IMG/VR virus record: IMGVR_UViG_3300008120_000608
Location: 1 to 23,848 of that record
From: a virus
Length of the DNA stretch: 23,848 nucleotides
Strand: one strand, 5' to 3'
Shown here: positions 13,845 through 21,568 of the stretch, in pieces
Layout: each line of letters begins with the position of its first letter
Position numbering within the stretch: the stretch's first letter is position 1
Made by a program: the position numbers and the translations under genes
The notes under the pieces: generated by a model
Databases searched by the model: none
The model's input: only the letters and a program-made list of their open reading frames with translations
Told to the model about the DNA's origin: nothing

Positions 13845-14591
13845 ATGACAGCAGGAAAGATGGCAACCACAGCGGGCTCGGCAATCGCGCCGACGTCCAA
13901 CGTGGCCCTGGTTCACACCCTGATGGACCAGCTTACCCAGCGCGAGCCGGGCATGCCGGGCATCGGCACCCTGTACGGGCCCAGCGGCTACGGCAAAACC
14001 GTGGCCGCGGCCTACGCCAGCCACCCGGCCGGCCACAACGGCATCTATCTGAGCTGCCGCAGCTACGACACCAAGAAGAGCTTTGTGGAGCAGATCTGCA
14101 AGAGCGCCGGCATCCAGGCCAAGGGCCCCATCGCCCACGTGGTGGACGACATCGTGTCGCTGCTGGCGGTGACGGGCCGGCCGCTGGTGATTGACGAGGT
14201 GGACCACATCGTGGAGAGCCGCATCCTGGAGCTGGTGCGCGACATCCATGACGCGGCCAACGCGTCCATTCTGCTGATCGGCGAAGAGGCTCTGCCCACC
14301 AAGCTCAAGCGGCATGAACGCTTTGACAACCGCGTGTTGCAGCACCAGCCCGCCACCAAGTGCAGCGCGGCGGACTTTGACCTGCTGGCGCGCCAGTACA
14401 TCCCCGGCCTGGCCATTGACGCTGACCTGAAGAAGCGGGTGCTGGCCGAGACGGCCGGCATCACGCGCCGGGTGGTCACCAGCCTGCAGTCCATCAAGCG
14501 CTGGTGCGACGCCCAGGGCCTGAGCGCGGCCCCGGCCGACTGCGCCGCCACGCTGTACACGGGCGCCGTGCCGGGCCGGAGGGCCGGCTGA
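13845..14591 (+). CDS. MuB-type AAA+ ATPase, transposition target-selection partner
   Basis: The protein has 248 residues from the ATG at 13845, chosen over a GTG at 13827 because GCGAGGTG sits 6-8 bases upstream of it. Walker A is LYGPSGYGKT (residues about 45-54). Walker B is PLVIDEVDHI (about 114-123). A sensor-like ILLIGEEALP follows. The C-terminal helical part ends near LSAAPADCAATLY. AAA+ proteins in this position (MuB, TniB) bind DNA with ATP, choose target sites and stimulate the transposase. The gene follows the transposase and its stop overlaps the next start. Confidence 0.9.
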   Translation: MTAGKMATTAGSAIAPTSNVALVHTLMDQLTQREPGMPGIGTLYGPSGYGKTVAAAYASHPAGHNGIYLSCRSYDTKKSFVEQICKSAGIQAKGPIAHVVDDIVSLLAVTGRPLVIDEVDHIVESRILELVRDIHDAANASILLIGEEALPTKLKRHERFDNRVLQHQPATKCSAADFDLLARQYIPGLAIDADLKKRVLAETAGITRRVVTSLQSIKRWCDAQGLSAAPADCAATLYTGAVPGRRAG

Positions 14592-15250
14592 TGCGGCCGC
14601 AAGTGGAACCCTCAGCGCCCAGCGCGCGCCGCTCTGGCCGGCTGCCGCTGCACATGGAATGCGCAGGCATGCCCACCCAGCGCCAGCGCATCTGGACGGC
14701 TCTGCGCCGCCACCAGCCGGCCACGGCCGAGCAGCTGCAGGAGCACGCCGGCAAGCCCTGGGTCAGCGTTGACCAGGTGCAGCACTACCTGACTGAGCTG
14801 ACGGCCGCGGGCTGGGTGCAGCAAGCGGTGAAGCCCGGCCGCCGGCGCGGCGGGCAACAGTTCACGGCTGCCAGCTATGTGGTGGCGCGTGATGCCATCG
14901 AGGCCCCGCGCACGGGCAAGAGCGCCACGGCCGGCCTGGGCGTGCTGGCCATGTGGCGTGCGATGCGGGCGCTGAAAGAGTTCGACTACCAGGACGTGGC
15001 CGCGGCCGCATCCATCCCCGGCTGCCAGGTCAAGGCGTCCACCGCCAAGACCTACCTGCTGCTGTTGGCGCGCGCCAAGTATTTCGCCGTCATCCGCCCG
15101 GCCAAGCCGGGCACGCCAGCGCGCTACCGCCTGGTGCGCGACACGGGCGCGCACGCCCCCGCCGTCACCCGCCGCAAGTGCGTGTTTGACCGCAACTTGG
15201 GTGCCATCACCTGGGAGCAATCGGTTCAGGAGGTGGGCGATGTCCAGTAA
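14591..15250 (+). CDS. Early winged-helix-like DNA-binding protein
   Basis: The protein has 219 residues from the ATG at 14591, which overlaps the ATPase stop (TGATG). It contains two segments that read as winged-helix units. Residues about 30-90 have RQRIWTALRRHQPATAEQLQEH and the wing VQQAVKPGRRRGGQQF; residues about 118-180 have AMWRAMRALKEFDYQDVAAA, YLLLLARAKYFAVI and RYRLVRD. I do not recognise a named family. A role in early gene control or replication is inferred from the fold and from its position just after the transposition genes. Confidence 0.75.
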   Translation: MRPQVEPSAPSARRSGRLPLHMECAGMPTQRQRIWTALRRHQPATAEQLQEHAGKPWVSVDQVQHYLTELTAAGWVQQAVKPGRRRGGQQFTAASYVVARDAIEAPRTGKSATAGLGVLAMWRAMRALKEFDYQDVAAAASIPGCQVKASTAKTYLLLLARAKYFAVIRPAKPGTPARYRLVRDTGAHAPAVTRRKCVFDRNLGAITWEQSVQEVGDVQ

Positions 15251-15596
15251 GCCCCCTGCCAAGCCCCTGCCGGCCGACGCGCTGGAGGCTTTGCGCGGCC
15301 TGTGCACCACCACCAGCCAGGCTGCAGTGTCCCGGCGCCTGGGCGTGACGCCCGGCTCCATCAGCCAGGCCCTGAACGGCCGGTACGTGGGCAACGTGGA
15401 GCGCCTGGCCGAGCGCATCCGCGGCGAGGTGCTGGGCCAGCAGGTGGCCTGCCCGCTCTGGGGCCAGCTCACGCTGCGCATGTGCCAGGACAAGCGCGAA
15501 ACCCCGCTCAACGCGGGCAACCCGCTCATGGTGCGCCAGTGGCAGGCCTGCCGCGGCTGCATCCACAACCCCAAGGCCGAGCAGGAGGAAGCGTGA
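15240..15596 (+). CDS. Small HTH protein with Cys cluster
   Basis: The protein has 118 residues. The ATG at 15240 has AGGAGG eight bases upstream, and it overlaps the previous gene by 11 bases. Residues about 20-60 are a helix-turn-helix (TTTSQAAVSRRLGVTPGSIS followed by QALNGRYVGN). The C-terminal half has four Cys (ACPLWG, RMCQDK, QACRGCIHN), which could hold a metal. Small HTH-plus-Cys proteins are frequent in the early regions of Mu-like phages of this group; no specific function is assigned. Confidence 0.78.
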   Translation: MSSKPPAKPLPADALEALRGLCTTTSQAAVSRRLGVTPGSISQALNGRYVGNVERLAERIRGEVLGQQVACPLWGQLTLRMCQDKRETPLNAGNPLMVRQWQACRGCIHNPKAEQEEA

Positions 15597-15853
15597 TGCA
15601 CCACGCCACTGAACACGCCACTGACCCCACCACTGTGCCCACCACAGACCGCACCAGGTTCACCGCCCGCCCGCCCCTGGGCTGGATCAAGCGCCGGGCG
15701 CGGCGCCTGGAGCGGTTCTACGGGGTTCAGCGCCGCATCGCCGTCTGGGATGCCGCGCTGGACTACCTCACGTTCTTCCACCCGCACCTGGTGCCCGTAA
15801 AGCCCATGAGCAAGGGAAACGCCAGGCTCATCGTCATCCAAGGAGGCCGCTGA
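15596..15853 (+). CDS. Small basic hypothetical protein
   Basis: The protein has 85 residues. The ATG at 15596 overlaps the previous stop (TGATG) and follows AGGAGGAAG. After a His/Thr-rich start comes a basic segment GWIKRRARRLERFYGVQRRI and a short aromatic helix YLTFFHPHLVP. It is translationally coupled on both sides. No family is recognised. Confidence 0.65.
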   Translation: MHHATEHATDPTTVPTTDRTRFTARPPLGWIKRRARRLERFYGVQRRIAVWDAALDYLTFFHPHLVPVKPMSKGNARLIVIQGGR

Positions 15854-16077
15854 TGTTCAAACGCATGTCCTTCCCGCGCCTGCGGCGCCCCTCGGCCCTG
15901 CCGGGGCTTTCACGGGCAGCGCGCCGGCACGCCTTCGCCCCTGGGGTGATTGATGCCGGGCCGCGCCTGCATGCGCTGCGCGTGTGGCGCACCGTCAGCC
16001 CCTTGCTGGTGGCTGTGCTGCTGGTGGCGTGGGTGGCCGGCTGGGTGCTGTTGGCAACGTGGCTGGTGTGGCCATGA
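15853..16077 (+). CDS. Small single-span membrane protein
   Basis: The protein has 74 residues, starting with the ATG that overlaps the preceding TGA. The N-terminal half is basic; one strong hydrophobic segment follows at about residues 48-73 (VSPLLVAVLLVAWVAGWVLL), ending at the C-terminus. The predicted topology is cytoplasmic N-terminus with a C-terminal anchor. The stop overlaps the next start (ATGA). The function is unknown. Confidence 0.68.
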   Translation: MFKRMSFPRLRRPSALPGLSRAARRHAFAPGVIDAGPRLHALRVWRTVSPLLVAVLLVAWVAGWVLLATWLVWP

Positions 16078-16949
16078 GCACGGCCCCCTCCACCCCCTCC
16101 ACCCCCGCCAGCGCCGCCACCCACGGCGCCCTGCCCATCGCACGCCGCGGCGGGCCCATCACGCCCGATGCCGTGTTGGTGGCCTTGCGCGGCCACGTGG
16201 GCCGCGACAACGGCATCCACGCCCGTGACCTGGCGCGGCGCCTGTGCGGCGCCCTGACCGTGGCCGCTGACGAGCGCGCGCTGCGCGCCGTGATCACCGA
16301 TCTGCGCCTGGCAGGCCACCACCTGTGCGGCACGCCAGAGACCGGCTACTACCTGGCCGCCACGCCCGAGGAACTCAACGAGACCTGCAAGTTCTTGGTC
16401 AACCGGGCAATGGCATCGCTTTCCCAGGTGGCACGGATGAAGGCCATCGCGCTGCCAGATCTGCACGGGCAGATCACCGACTGTGCGGCAGACGTCAAGA
16501 AGCTGGGCGATCTGCAGCGCGAACAGGCCCGCCTGGCCACGCACCTGAACGACGAGATCGCGCGCATCACCCAGAGCTACGAGCCCAAGCTCAAGGCGCT
16601 GCAGGAGGCGATCAACGTTCTGCACGGCGGCATCCAGACCTGGTGCGAGGCCCACCGCAGCGAGCTGTGCAAGGGCGACAGCAAGACGGCCAACCTCATC
16701 ACCGGCGAGGTGAGCTGGCGCGTGCGGCCGCCCAGCGTGCGCATCACCGGCGCGGACTCCGTGCTGGAAACGCTCAAGCGCATGGGCCTGCACCAGTTCG
16801 TCCGCACCAAGGAAGAGCCGAACAAGGAAGCCATGCTCAACGACAAAGACGCCGTGCGCGGCATTGCCGGCATCACCATCGTCAGTGGTGTGGAGGACTT
16901 CGTGGTAACGCCGTTTGAAGCCCCTACCGCCACCACGGAGGCCGCGTGA
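16074..16949 (+). CDS. gam: Winged-helix domain fused to Mu Gam-like host-nuclease inhibitor
   Basis: The protein has 291 residues from the ATG at 16074 (ATGA overlap). Residues about 25-100 form a small wHTH domain (GRDNGIHARDLARRLCGALT, ALRAVITDLRLAGHHLCG, ETGYYLAATPEEL). Residues about 125-285 are the Gam family: a long coiled coil (LGDLQREQARLATHLNDEIA, SYEPKLKALQEAINVL), then GEVSWRVRPPSVRI, EEPNKEAMLNDKDAVRGIAG, and the ending ITIVSGVEDFVVTPFE. Gam binds double-stranded DNA ends and protects them from RecBCD-type exonucleases, a Ku-like function. Mu Gam is only about 174 residues, so the N-terminal domain is additional. Confidence 0.9.
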   Translation: MSTAPSTPSTPASAATHGALPIARRGGPITPDAVLVALRGHVGRDNGIHARDLARRLCGALTVAADERALRAVITDLRLAGHHLCGTPETGYYLAATPEELNETCKFLVNRAMASLSQVARMKAIALPDLHGQITDCAADVKKLGDLQREQARLATHLNDEIARITQSYEPKLKALQEAINVLHGGIQTWCEAHRSELCKGDSKTANLITGEVSWRVRPPSVRITGADSVLETLKRMGLHQFVRTKEEPNKEAMLNDKDAVRGIAGITIVSGVEDFVVTPFEAPTATTEAA

Positions 16950-17710
16950 TGGACCGCTCCATGAACACCACGCCCGATGGCATCCGGGTCAACTTCACCG
17001 CGGCCGAAGGTTCGCAAAAAGTGCTGGTGCTGGACATGATGGCCGCGGCGGCCGAGGAGCGCTTTGAGATTGCCGAGGTGCAGGAATGCACCAAGGCCCA
17101 GAGGCCCGTGGCCCTGGCGCTGATGAGCGTGCTGCGCCGCGACGGCTGGATCACCACCACCACCGAGCAGCGCGGTGACGATCGGCTCAAGGTGCACGGC
17201 ATGAGCCAGCGGCAGGCCGACACCTGGGCCCAGTGGCGCAGCCGGATCGTCGGCGCCAAGCCCACGCGCGGCGCGCCCCGGGCCGTGAAGCTGGCCAGCC
17301 CCGAAGGCGCAGACCAGAACCGCGCCGCGGTGCTCAGCCGTGCGCCCATCCTGAACCTGGGCATCTGGAGCGACGGCTCGCTGTCCATCGAGGGCCTGGC
17401 GGCCAAGGCGGTGCGGGTGTCCGCCCACGACGTGGGCGTCTTGTCCACGCTGGTGGCATCCCTGCCCGAGGGTGCTCTGCAGGCCCTGATTGACAGCCCG
17501 CTGCAGCCGCAGTTCACGCTGCACAGCAACGGCCGCAGCTACCGGCTGCAGGGGCAGCAGACCCGCCAACTGGTGGACTACCTGGAGACCCTGCCCAAGC
17601 GCTGGGTGCGCACCGAGCAGGCGCCCGCCCTGCCGTGGGCCGGCCTGCTGCGCCCCGGCACAGACCACCGCACCCACCGCATCGCGCAAGCGGGGGAGGA
17701 CGAGGCATGA
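16949..17710 (+). CDS. Early hypothetical protein, possible DNA-binding
   Basis: The protein has 253 residues. The ATG at 16949 overlaps the Gam stop (TGATG), and GGAGG lies nine bases upstream. Residues about 18-75 resemble a winged helix (QKVLVLDMMAAAAEERFEIA, QRPVALALMSVLRRDGWITT). The C-terminal half has GIWSDGSLSIEGLAAKAVRV and LVDYLETLPKRWV, with no family I can name. Similar two-part proteins occur after gam in related phages, but I cannot confirm this. The stop overlaps the HD-domain gene. Confidence 0.72.
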   Translation: MDRSMNTTPDGIRVNFTAAEGSQKVLVLDMMAAAAEERFEIAEVQECTKAQRPVALALMSVLRRDGWITTTTEQRGDDRLKVHGMSQRQADTWAQWRSRIVGAKPTRGAPRAVKLASPEGADQNRAAVLSRAPILNLGIWSDGSLSIEGLAAKAVRVSAHDVGVLSTLVASLPEGALQALIDSPLQPQFTLHSNGRSYRLQGQQTRQLVDYLETLPKRWVRTEQAPALPWAGLLRPGTDHRTHRIAQAGEDEA

Positions 17711-18234
17711 CGCCCGACATCCTCACTTCTGCAGGCCGTCTTTTCCGCTTCGATGCGCCTTTGCACAACGTGATCGAGATCGACGAGATTGCGCACGCGC
17801 TCTCGCACCTGTGCCGCTTCTGCGGCCACACCCAGCAGCTCTACACCGTGGCGCAGCACAGCGTGGAGGTGTCCTGGATCGTGCCCGCGCACGACGCGCT
17901 GGCCGGCCTGATGCACGACGCGGCCGAGGCCTTCGTGGGCGACATGCCCGCGCCCCTGAAGCGGCTGCTGCCGGACTACGCGCGCATCGAGCGCCAGGTG
18001 GAAGAGGCGGTGGCCCACCGCTTTGACCTGCCGCTGACCCTGCCCGACAGCGTCAAGCACGCAGACCTGGTGCTGCTGGCCACCGAGATGCGCGACCTGA
18101 TGCCCGCGCACGAGGGCCCCTTCGCCTGGCAAAGCCGCGGCGACGTGCAGCCCCTGGGCAAGCGCCTGGTGGCATGGAGCCCCCTGATGGCCAAGGTGGC
18201 CTTCTTGAACCGCTATGAGGAGTTGACGCAATGA
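17707..18234 (+). CDS. HD-domain phosphohydrolase (YfbR/YfdR-like 5'-nucleotidase)
   Basis: The protein has 175 residues from the ATG at 17707 (ATGA overlap). HD-family metal ligands are all present: H51 in VAQHSVEV, H70-D71 in LMHDAAEAFVGD, and D120 in KHADLVLLATE. The beginning, LTSAGRLFRFDAP, and PAPLKRLLPDYARIE are typical of phage YfdR-type proteins. The family's enzymes remove phosphate from deoxynucleoside monophosphates and may tune nucleotide pools during replication or blunt nucleotide-based defences. The precise substrate is not visible from sequence. Confidence 0.88.
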   Translation: MTPDILTSAGRLFRFDAPLHNVIEIDEIAHALSHLCRFCGHTQQLYTVAQHSVEVSWIVPAHDALAGLMHDAAEAFVGDMPAPLKRLLPDYARIERQVEEAVAHRFDLPLTLPDSVKHADLVLLATEMRDLMPAHEGPFAWQSRGDVQPLGKRLVAWSPLMAKVAFLNRYEELTQ

Positions 18235-18911
18235 GCAGCCCACACAAGACCGCCGAACAGATCGCCGCCGAGATGGCCGCGCTGCAGGCCATCAAGCCCT
18301 CACTGCCGCCCGAATCCGACTGGGGCGACGACATCAGTGCCGCCGTTGACGCGCAGATCGCCGTGCTGCGCGACCGCCTGACGCTCAATGAGGTGTACGA
18401 AGCCTATCAAGGCTGCACGTACACGCTGCACAGGGCGCTGCGCGCGCACTTCTGGGCGGCCGGCAAGCTGGCCCCGCTGGCGTACAGCCCCGCCAAGATG
18501 TGGGCCAGCACGCTCACGGCCGACGATCAGCTGCCACCGCCCGCGCCCGCCGCCGCGGATGCGATGGAGCAGCAGATCCAGGCCAAGGGCGCCGACGTGG
18601 CGCCGCGCGTCACGGTGGCGGACGTTGAGGCCAACATCGCCAGCGAGCACTACGGCACTGCCGACCACCTGGGCGACCTGGGGCTCATCAAGTGTGGGAG
18701 CGATGAGCGCCCGCAGAGCCTTTCTCTTCTGACCATCTGTGTCTTGGTGTTGAAGAACGGCTTCACCGTCACCGGTGAGTCCGCTTGCGCTTCGCCCGAG
18801 AACTTCAACGCCGACATCGGCCGCCAGGTGGCCCGCGCCAACGCCATCAACAAGATCTGGCCGCTGATGGGGTATGAGCTGCGCAGCAGGCTGGGGGGGG
18901 TGACGCGATGA
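18231..18911 (+). CDS. Gp49/gp66-like phage protein with N-terminal extension
   Basis: The protein has 226 residues from the ATG at 18231 (ATGA overlap). The C-terminal 90 residues match the N4 gp49/Sf6 gp66 family of unknown function: SLLTICVLVLKNGFTVTGES, ACASPENFNADIGRQVARAN and INKIWPLMGYELRSRL. The N-terminal half includes a helical segment with AVDAQIAVLRDRLTLNEVYE and a proline/alanine linker. The N-terminal half appears to be a second, unrelated module. The family is common near early phage genes. Confidence 0.82.
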   Translation: MSSPHKTAEQIAAEMAALQAIKPSLPPESDWGDDISAAVDAQIAVLRDRLTLNEVYEAYQGCTYTLHRALRAHFWAAGKLAPLAYSPAKMWASTLTADDQLPPPAPAAADAMEQQIQAKGADVAPRVTVADVEANIASEHYGTADHLGDLGLIKCGSDERPQSLSLLTICVLVLKNGFTVTGESACASPENFNADIGRQVARANAINKIWPLMGYELRSRLGGVTR

Positions 18912-19216
18912 AACCCGCCACCGCCCCCATACGCCTGCAGCTCTCGTCCCGGTCCAACGTCTGGCTCAACGTCGACACCTTCGACGGTTCCAACGCCGAC
19001 CAGCGCATGGACATCCTGGATCGCGCCGCCGATCTCGTCGACGCGCTGACCTCAGCAGGCAACACCCGCGTGCAACTGCGTGTGCTGGACGCCACGAAGA
19101 GGCGCGGCGAGCCCGACCAGGTGCTGGGGTTCTATGACAGCCGTAGGGGCTGGTACCCACGCGCTCTGCATGACCTGCCCGTGCCTGGATCTTCCGGGGT
19201 GGGAGGCCAAGCGTGA
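18908..19216 (+). CDS. Hypothetical early protein
   Basis: The protein has 102 residues from the ATG at 18908 (ATGA overlap). The N-terminal half is beta-rich (APIRLQLSSRSNVWLNVDTF), then a helix DQRMDILDRAADLVDAL, and a strand VQLRVLDAT. The last 25 residues are Gly/Pro-rich and may be disordered. No family is recognised. It ends 28 bases before GemA. Confidence 0.65.
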   Translation: MKPATAPIRLQLSSRSNVWLNVDTFDGSNADQRMDILDRAADLVDALTSAGNTRVQLRVLDATKRRGEPDQVLGFYDSRRGWYPRALHDLPVPGSSGVGGQA

Positions 19217-19244
19217 CCGCTCGCCTGTCCGTGAGGCCCACGCC

Positions 19245-19691
19245 ATGAGCAAGCTGGCCCGAGACCACCGCAACGCCGAGTTGGCCAAGATCCACCTGGC
19301 CAAGAAGGACCTTTGCATGACGGACGAGGAATACCGCGCCATGCTGTGGTCGGTGGGCCGCGTCAACTCGGCCAAGGATCTGGACTACGCAGGCCGCCAG
19401 GCCGTGCTGCAGCACCTGCAGGCGTGCGGCTTCAAGCCTGCCGCGGCCAAGAAGGCGGGCCGGCAAAAGCGGCCCACGCCATCGGCCGAGAACCTGCCCC
19501 TGGTCAGGCGGATCCGCGCGCAGTTGATCTCGCTGGGCAAGCTGCCCGACGAGTATGCCGACGGCATCGCCCGGCAGATGCTGGGCGCTGACGCACCGCA
19601 GTTCTACGAGTGGGCGCACACCGATGCCCTGCACCGTCTTTCGGCCGCGCTGGGGGTGGAGCAGCGCCGCAAGGGAGCGCCCACGCGATGA
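19245..19691 (+). CDS. gemA: GemA-family regulatory protein (DUF1018, Mu gp16)
   Basis: The protein has 148 residues from the ATG at 19245. DUF1018 signatures: LARDHRNAELAKIHLAKKDL, MTDEEYRAMLWSVGRVNSAK, LDYAGRQAVLQHLQACGFKP, then a basic linker and a second half with LVRRIRAQLISLGKLPDEYA, DGIARQMLGAD and ALHRLSAALG. In Mu, GemA modulates host gene expression and DNA topology. It directly precedes and overlaps the Mor gene, as in Mu. Confidence 0.92.
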   Translation: MSKLARDHRNAELAKIHLAKKDLCMTDEEYRAMLWSVGRVNSAKDLDYAGRQAVLQHLQACGFKPAAAKKAGRQKRPTPSAENLPLVRRIRAQLISLGKLPDEYADGIARQMLGADAPQFYEWAHTDALHRLSAALGVEQRRKGAPTR

Positions 19692-20152
19692 GCAGCAGCG
19701 CCAAGCAGCGCCACCAGTTGGCTGACAGACACGGCCCGCAACACGGCCCGCAGATGGACCTCTTCGAGGCCACCAACGTGCTGCGCGAGCCAGCGCGGGC
19801 AGACGAGCTGCCCGCCACGGCGCGCGAGCTGGTGCGCATGATCGGCCTGGACGCCACCATCCAACTGGTGCAGATGTTCGGGGGCGACGAGCTGGTGATG
19901 CCCCAGAAAGTGCGCGGCACCAGCCGCCTGTGGGATCTGCTGGTGGAGGTGATCGGCGAGCACGCCGCCACACGCCTGGTGGACGAGACCGCAGGCACCC
20001 GGCTGTACGTGCCCACCTGCCAGGCCGCGCTGCTGTCAGAGCGCAACCGAGAGATCGCCCGCGCCTACGACGCAGGCGAGCACTTCGACGCTATCCGCCG
20101 CCGCTACAAGGTCTCGCGCCGGCACCTGTGGCGCCTGTTGAAGAAGGGGTAA
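19688..20152 (+). CDS. mor: Mor-family transcription activator (middle/late)
   Basis: The protein has 154 residues from the ATG at 19688 (ATGA overlap with gemA). Mor/C-family features: TARELVRMIGLDATIQLVQM, LWDLLVEVIGEHAATRLVDE, then GTRLYVPTC, and the C-terminal HTH SERNREIARAYDAGEHFDAI followed by RRRYKVSRRHLWRLLKKG. Mor and C bind as dimers to dyad sequences just upstream of -35-less promoters and recruit RNA polymerase. It is the only Mor/C-like gene visible here. It is therefore the best candidate to act, directly or through an unseen C, on the palindromes before lys and I. Confidence 0.9.
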   Translation: MSSSAKQRHQLADRHGPQHGPQMDLFEATNVLREPARADELPATARELVRMIGLDATIQLVQMFGGDELVMPQKVRGTSRLWDLLVEVIGEHAATRLVDETAGTRLYVPTCQAALLSERNREIARAYDAGEHFDAIRRRYKVSRRHLWRLLKKG

Positions 20153-20157
20153 GGACG

Positions 20158-20394
20158 ATGGCATGCCCAACGTGCGGTTGCCAAACCGCGTACCCGTTCG
20201 ATGACAAGGACGACCCGCAGGATGACCGGCTGCAACGCTGTGCAGCCTGCGGCGAGGTGTTCGACCTCGAAGACCAGGCCGACGAAGGCGACGACGACAT
20301 GCAACCCTGCCCACGCTGCCGCGGCGACGGCATGGACCCCTTGAACGACCATCTGCTGGCATGCCCGGCGTGCCAGGGAGAGCAGAGACCATGA
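20158..20394 (+). CDS. Cys-rich double zinc-ribbon protein
   Basis: The protein has 78 residues. The ATG at 20158 has AAGGACG upstream. Four CxxC-type knuckles (CPTCGC, CAACG, CPRCRGDG, CPACQG) in two pairs are separated by an acidic linker (FDLEDQADEGDDD). The second pair resembles a DnaJ-type zinc knuckle. It probably forms two small zinc ribbons; the partner is unknown. It begins the accessory gene tail after mor. Confidence 0.75.
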   Translation: MACPTCGCQTAYPFDDKDDPQDDRLQRCAACGEVFDLEDQADEGDDDMQPCPRCRGDGMDPLNDHLLACPACQGEQRP

Positions 20395-20720
20395 TGATCA
20401 ACAACGAAGACTCAGCCCTGCCCGAAGTGAGCGAGGACGAGGCCTGGTATGACGCCGAGATTGCGCCAGCCCTGGCTGCGCTGGCGAAGCGGTGCTTCGA
20501 ACGCGGCATGGCCTTTGTGGCAGCGGTTGAGTACCAGCCCGGCAACCAAGCTGGCACCTACTGCATGACCGAAGGCGCTGGGCTGGCGATGGAGATGCTG
20601 AACCTGTGCGCGCAGACCGCGCCCAACGTAGACAGCTACATCATGCACTTGCGCAAGCTGTGCAAAGAGCGCGGCCAGGACATCAGCGGCAGCTTCGTGC
20701 TGCGCGGCATTGGGGCCTAA
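20391..20720 (+). CDS. Hypothetical accessory protein
   Basis: The protein has 109 residues from the ATG at 20391, followed by a second ATG; the previous stop overlaps. The acidic N-terminus (SEDEAWYDAEIAPALAALAK) is followed by a helical/beta core (CFERGMAFVAAVEYQPGNQA, GLAMEMLNLCAQTAPNVD) and DISGSFVLRGIGA. The stop codon TAA is part of GCCTAAC (20715-20721), the same 7-mer that forms one end of each attC-like element downstream. Confidence 0.68.
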   Translation: MMINNEDSALPEVSEDEAWYDAEIAPALAALAKRCFERGMAFVAAVEYQPGNQAGTYCMTEGAGLAMEMLNLCAQTAPNVDSYIMHLRKLCKERGQDISGSFVLRGIGA

Positions 20721-20722
20721 CG

Positions 20723-20908
20723 ATGGAGCTAAGCGTGAATTACCGAGAGACTGACAACGAATGCCCTGCCTGCGGGGCAACTGCCAATGACCGCAAGTGC
20801 AACAAACCCGAGGAGCCGCAAGGTTTAAGCGAGTGCCCTCGATGCGGGTCTGACAAGTGCTGCATGTGCGACATGGGTGACGACGTTGAGTGCCCGGCCT
20901 GTGACTAA
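20723..20908 (+). CDS. Small Cys-rich (zinc-binding) protein
   Basis: The protein has 61 residues from the ATG at 20723, two bases after the preceding gene. It has ten Cys, including CPACGATANDRKC, CPRCGSDKCCMC and a final CPACD, consistent with two zinc sites. It is short, acidic at the end, and lacks a signal peptide. No family is recognised. The attC-like element follows 6 bases after the stop. Confidence 0.7.
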   Translation: MELSVNYRETDNECPACGATANDRKCNKPEEPQGLSECPRCGSDKCCMCDMGDDVECPACD

Positions 20909-20914
20909 AGCGTG

Positions 20915-20974
20915 GCCTAACGGGCCGGGTGAGCTGCCCGCCTTTGGCGGGTCAGCTCGACCCGGGTGTTGGGC
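20915..20974 (-). other. attC-like integron recombination site 1
   Basis: This is a 60-base imperfect palindrome. On the minus strand it opens with GCCCAAC (RYYYAAC) and closes with GTTAGGC (GTTRRRY). Inside is an 18-bp stem (20925-20942 with 20946-20965) around a 3-base loop. The stem is perfect except for two unpaired bases, T20952 and G20959, six base pairs apart. Read on the minus strand these are an extra C and an extra A in the first arm, the arrangement of extrahelical bases in classical attC sites such as that of aadA cassettes. The alternative is a strong intergenic hairpin without a recombination role. Confidence 0.7.
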
Positions 20975-21007
20975 GGCCGGTGAGCGAAGCAAACAAGGGC
21001 TTGAGCA

Positions 21008-21256
21008 ATGAGCATGGACTACATACGTCGCACCTACGGGGTGCCGGCAAAGCGCGGCATGACGGTCACGATCCTTGGCGACGGAGTGCGTTTCCAGGCG
21101 CGCATCGTCGGATCGCACGGCCAATACCTGCGGCTTTGGATTTCTGGCGGCAGGCGCTCGCACCTGTACCACCCGACCGATGCGCTGGAGTACCCGGCGG
21201 CGGCAAGCGGCAAGACGCCCAACGCGCCGGGCCAGCCGGGGAGCGCCTACAAATGA
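21008..21256 (+). CDS. Small beta-rich hypothetical protein
   Basis: The protein has 82 residues, ATG at 21008. The core (RGMTVTILGDGVRFQARIVG, QYLRLWISGGRRSHLYHPTD) looks like a small SH3/KOW-type barrel, possibly nucleic-acid binding. The C-terminus is low-complexity. It is the first gene after attC-like site 1. It has no strong ribosome site. No named family is recognised. Confidence 0.65.
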   Translation: MSMDYIRRTYGVPAKRGMTVTILGDGVRFQARIVGSHGQYLRLWISGGRRSHLYHPTDALEYPAAASGKTPNAPGQPGSAYK

Positions 21257-21537
21257 CCGGAGCCGAGAAAGACACGCTGATTGCCCTGGTGGAGCAAGGC
21301 CCGCTGTGGGATGGCGACGTGCCCAGCAAGACCGGGCGCGACGCGCTGCTGGCGCAGGGCTTGGCGGTGCGCGTGGTGGTGAAGGGCGAGGACGGATGGC
21401 AGGCTGCGACCTATGCAGGCCGCGACGCCTACCGGGAGATGTTCCCCGGACCCGATGGCCCGGCAGCCACGATCAAAGAAGCCAAGGTGAACCGGCTGAC
21501 GCGCCGCGCGATCAACAGCGCGTTGCGCGCCGCGTGA
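21253..21537 (+). CDS. Small winged-helix-like hypothetical protein
   Basis: The protein has 94 residues from the ATG at 21253, overlapping the previous stop (ATGA). The pattern TGAEKDTLIALVEQGPLWDG, SKTGRDALLAQGLAVRVVVK, DGWQAATYAGRDAYREMF is that of a one-domain winged helix with a C-terminal tail. Similar short proteins are frequent in phage accessory regions. The function is unknown. Confidence 0.7.
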   Translation: MTGAEKDTLIALVEQGPLWDGDVPSKTGRDALLAQGLAVRVVVKGEDGWQAATYAGRDAYREMFPGPDGPAATIKEAKVNRLTRRAINSALRAA

Positions 21538-21568
21538 AGCACAACGAGAGATAGCCCGAAGGTCAACC

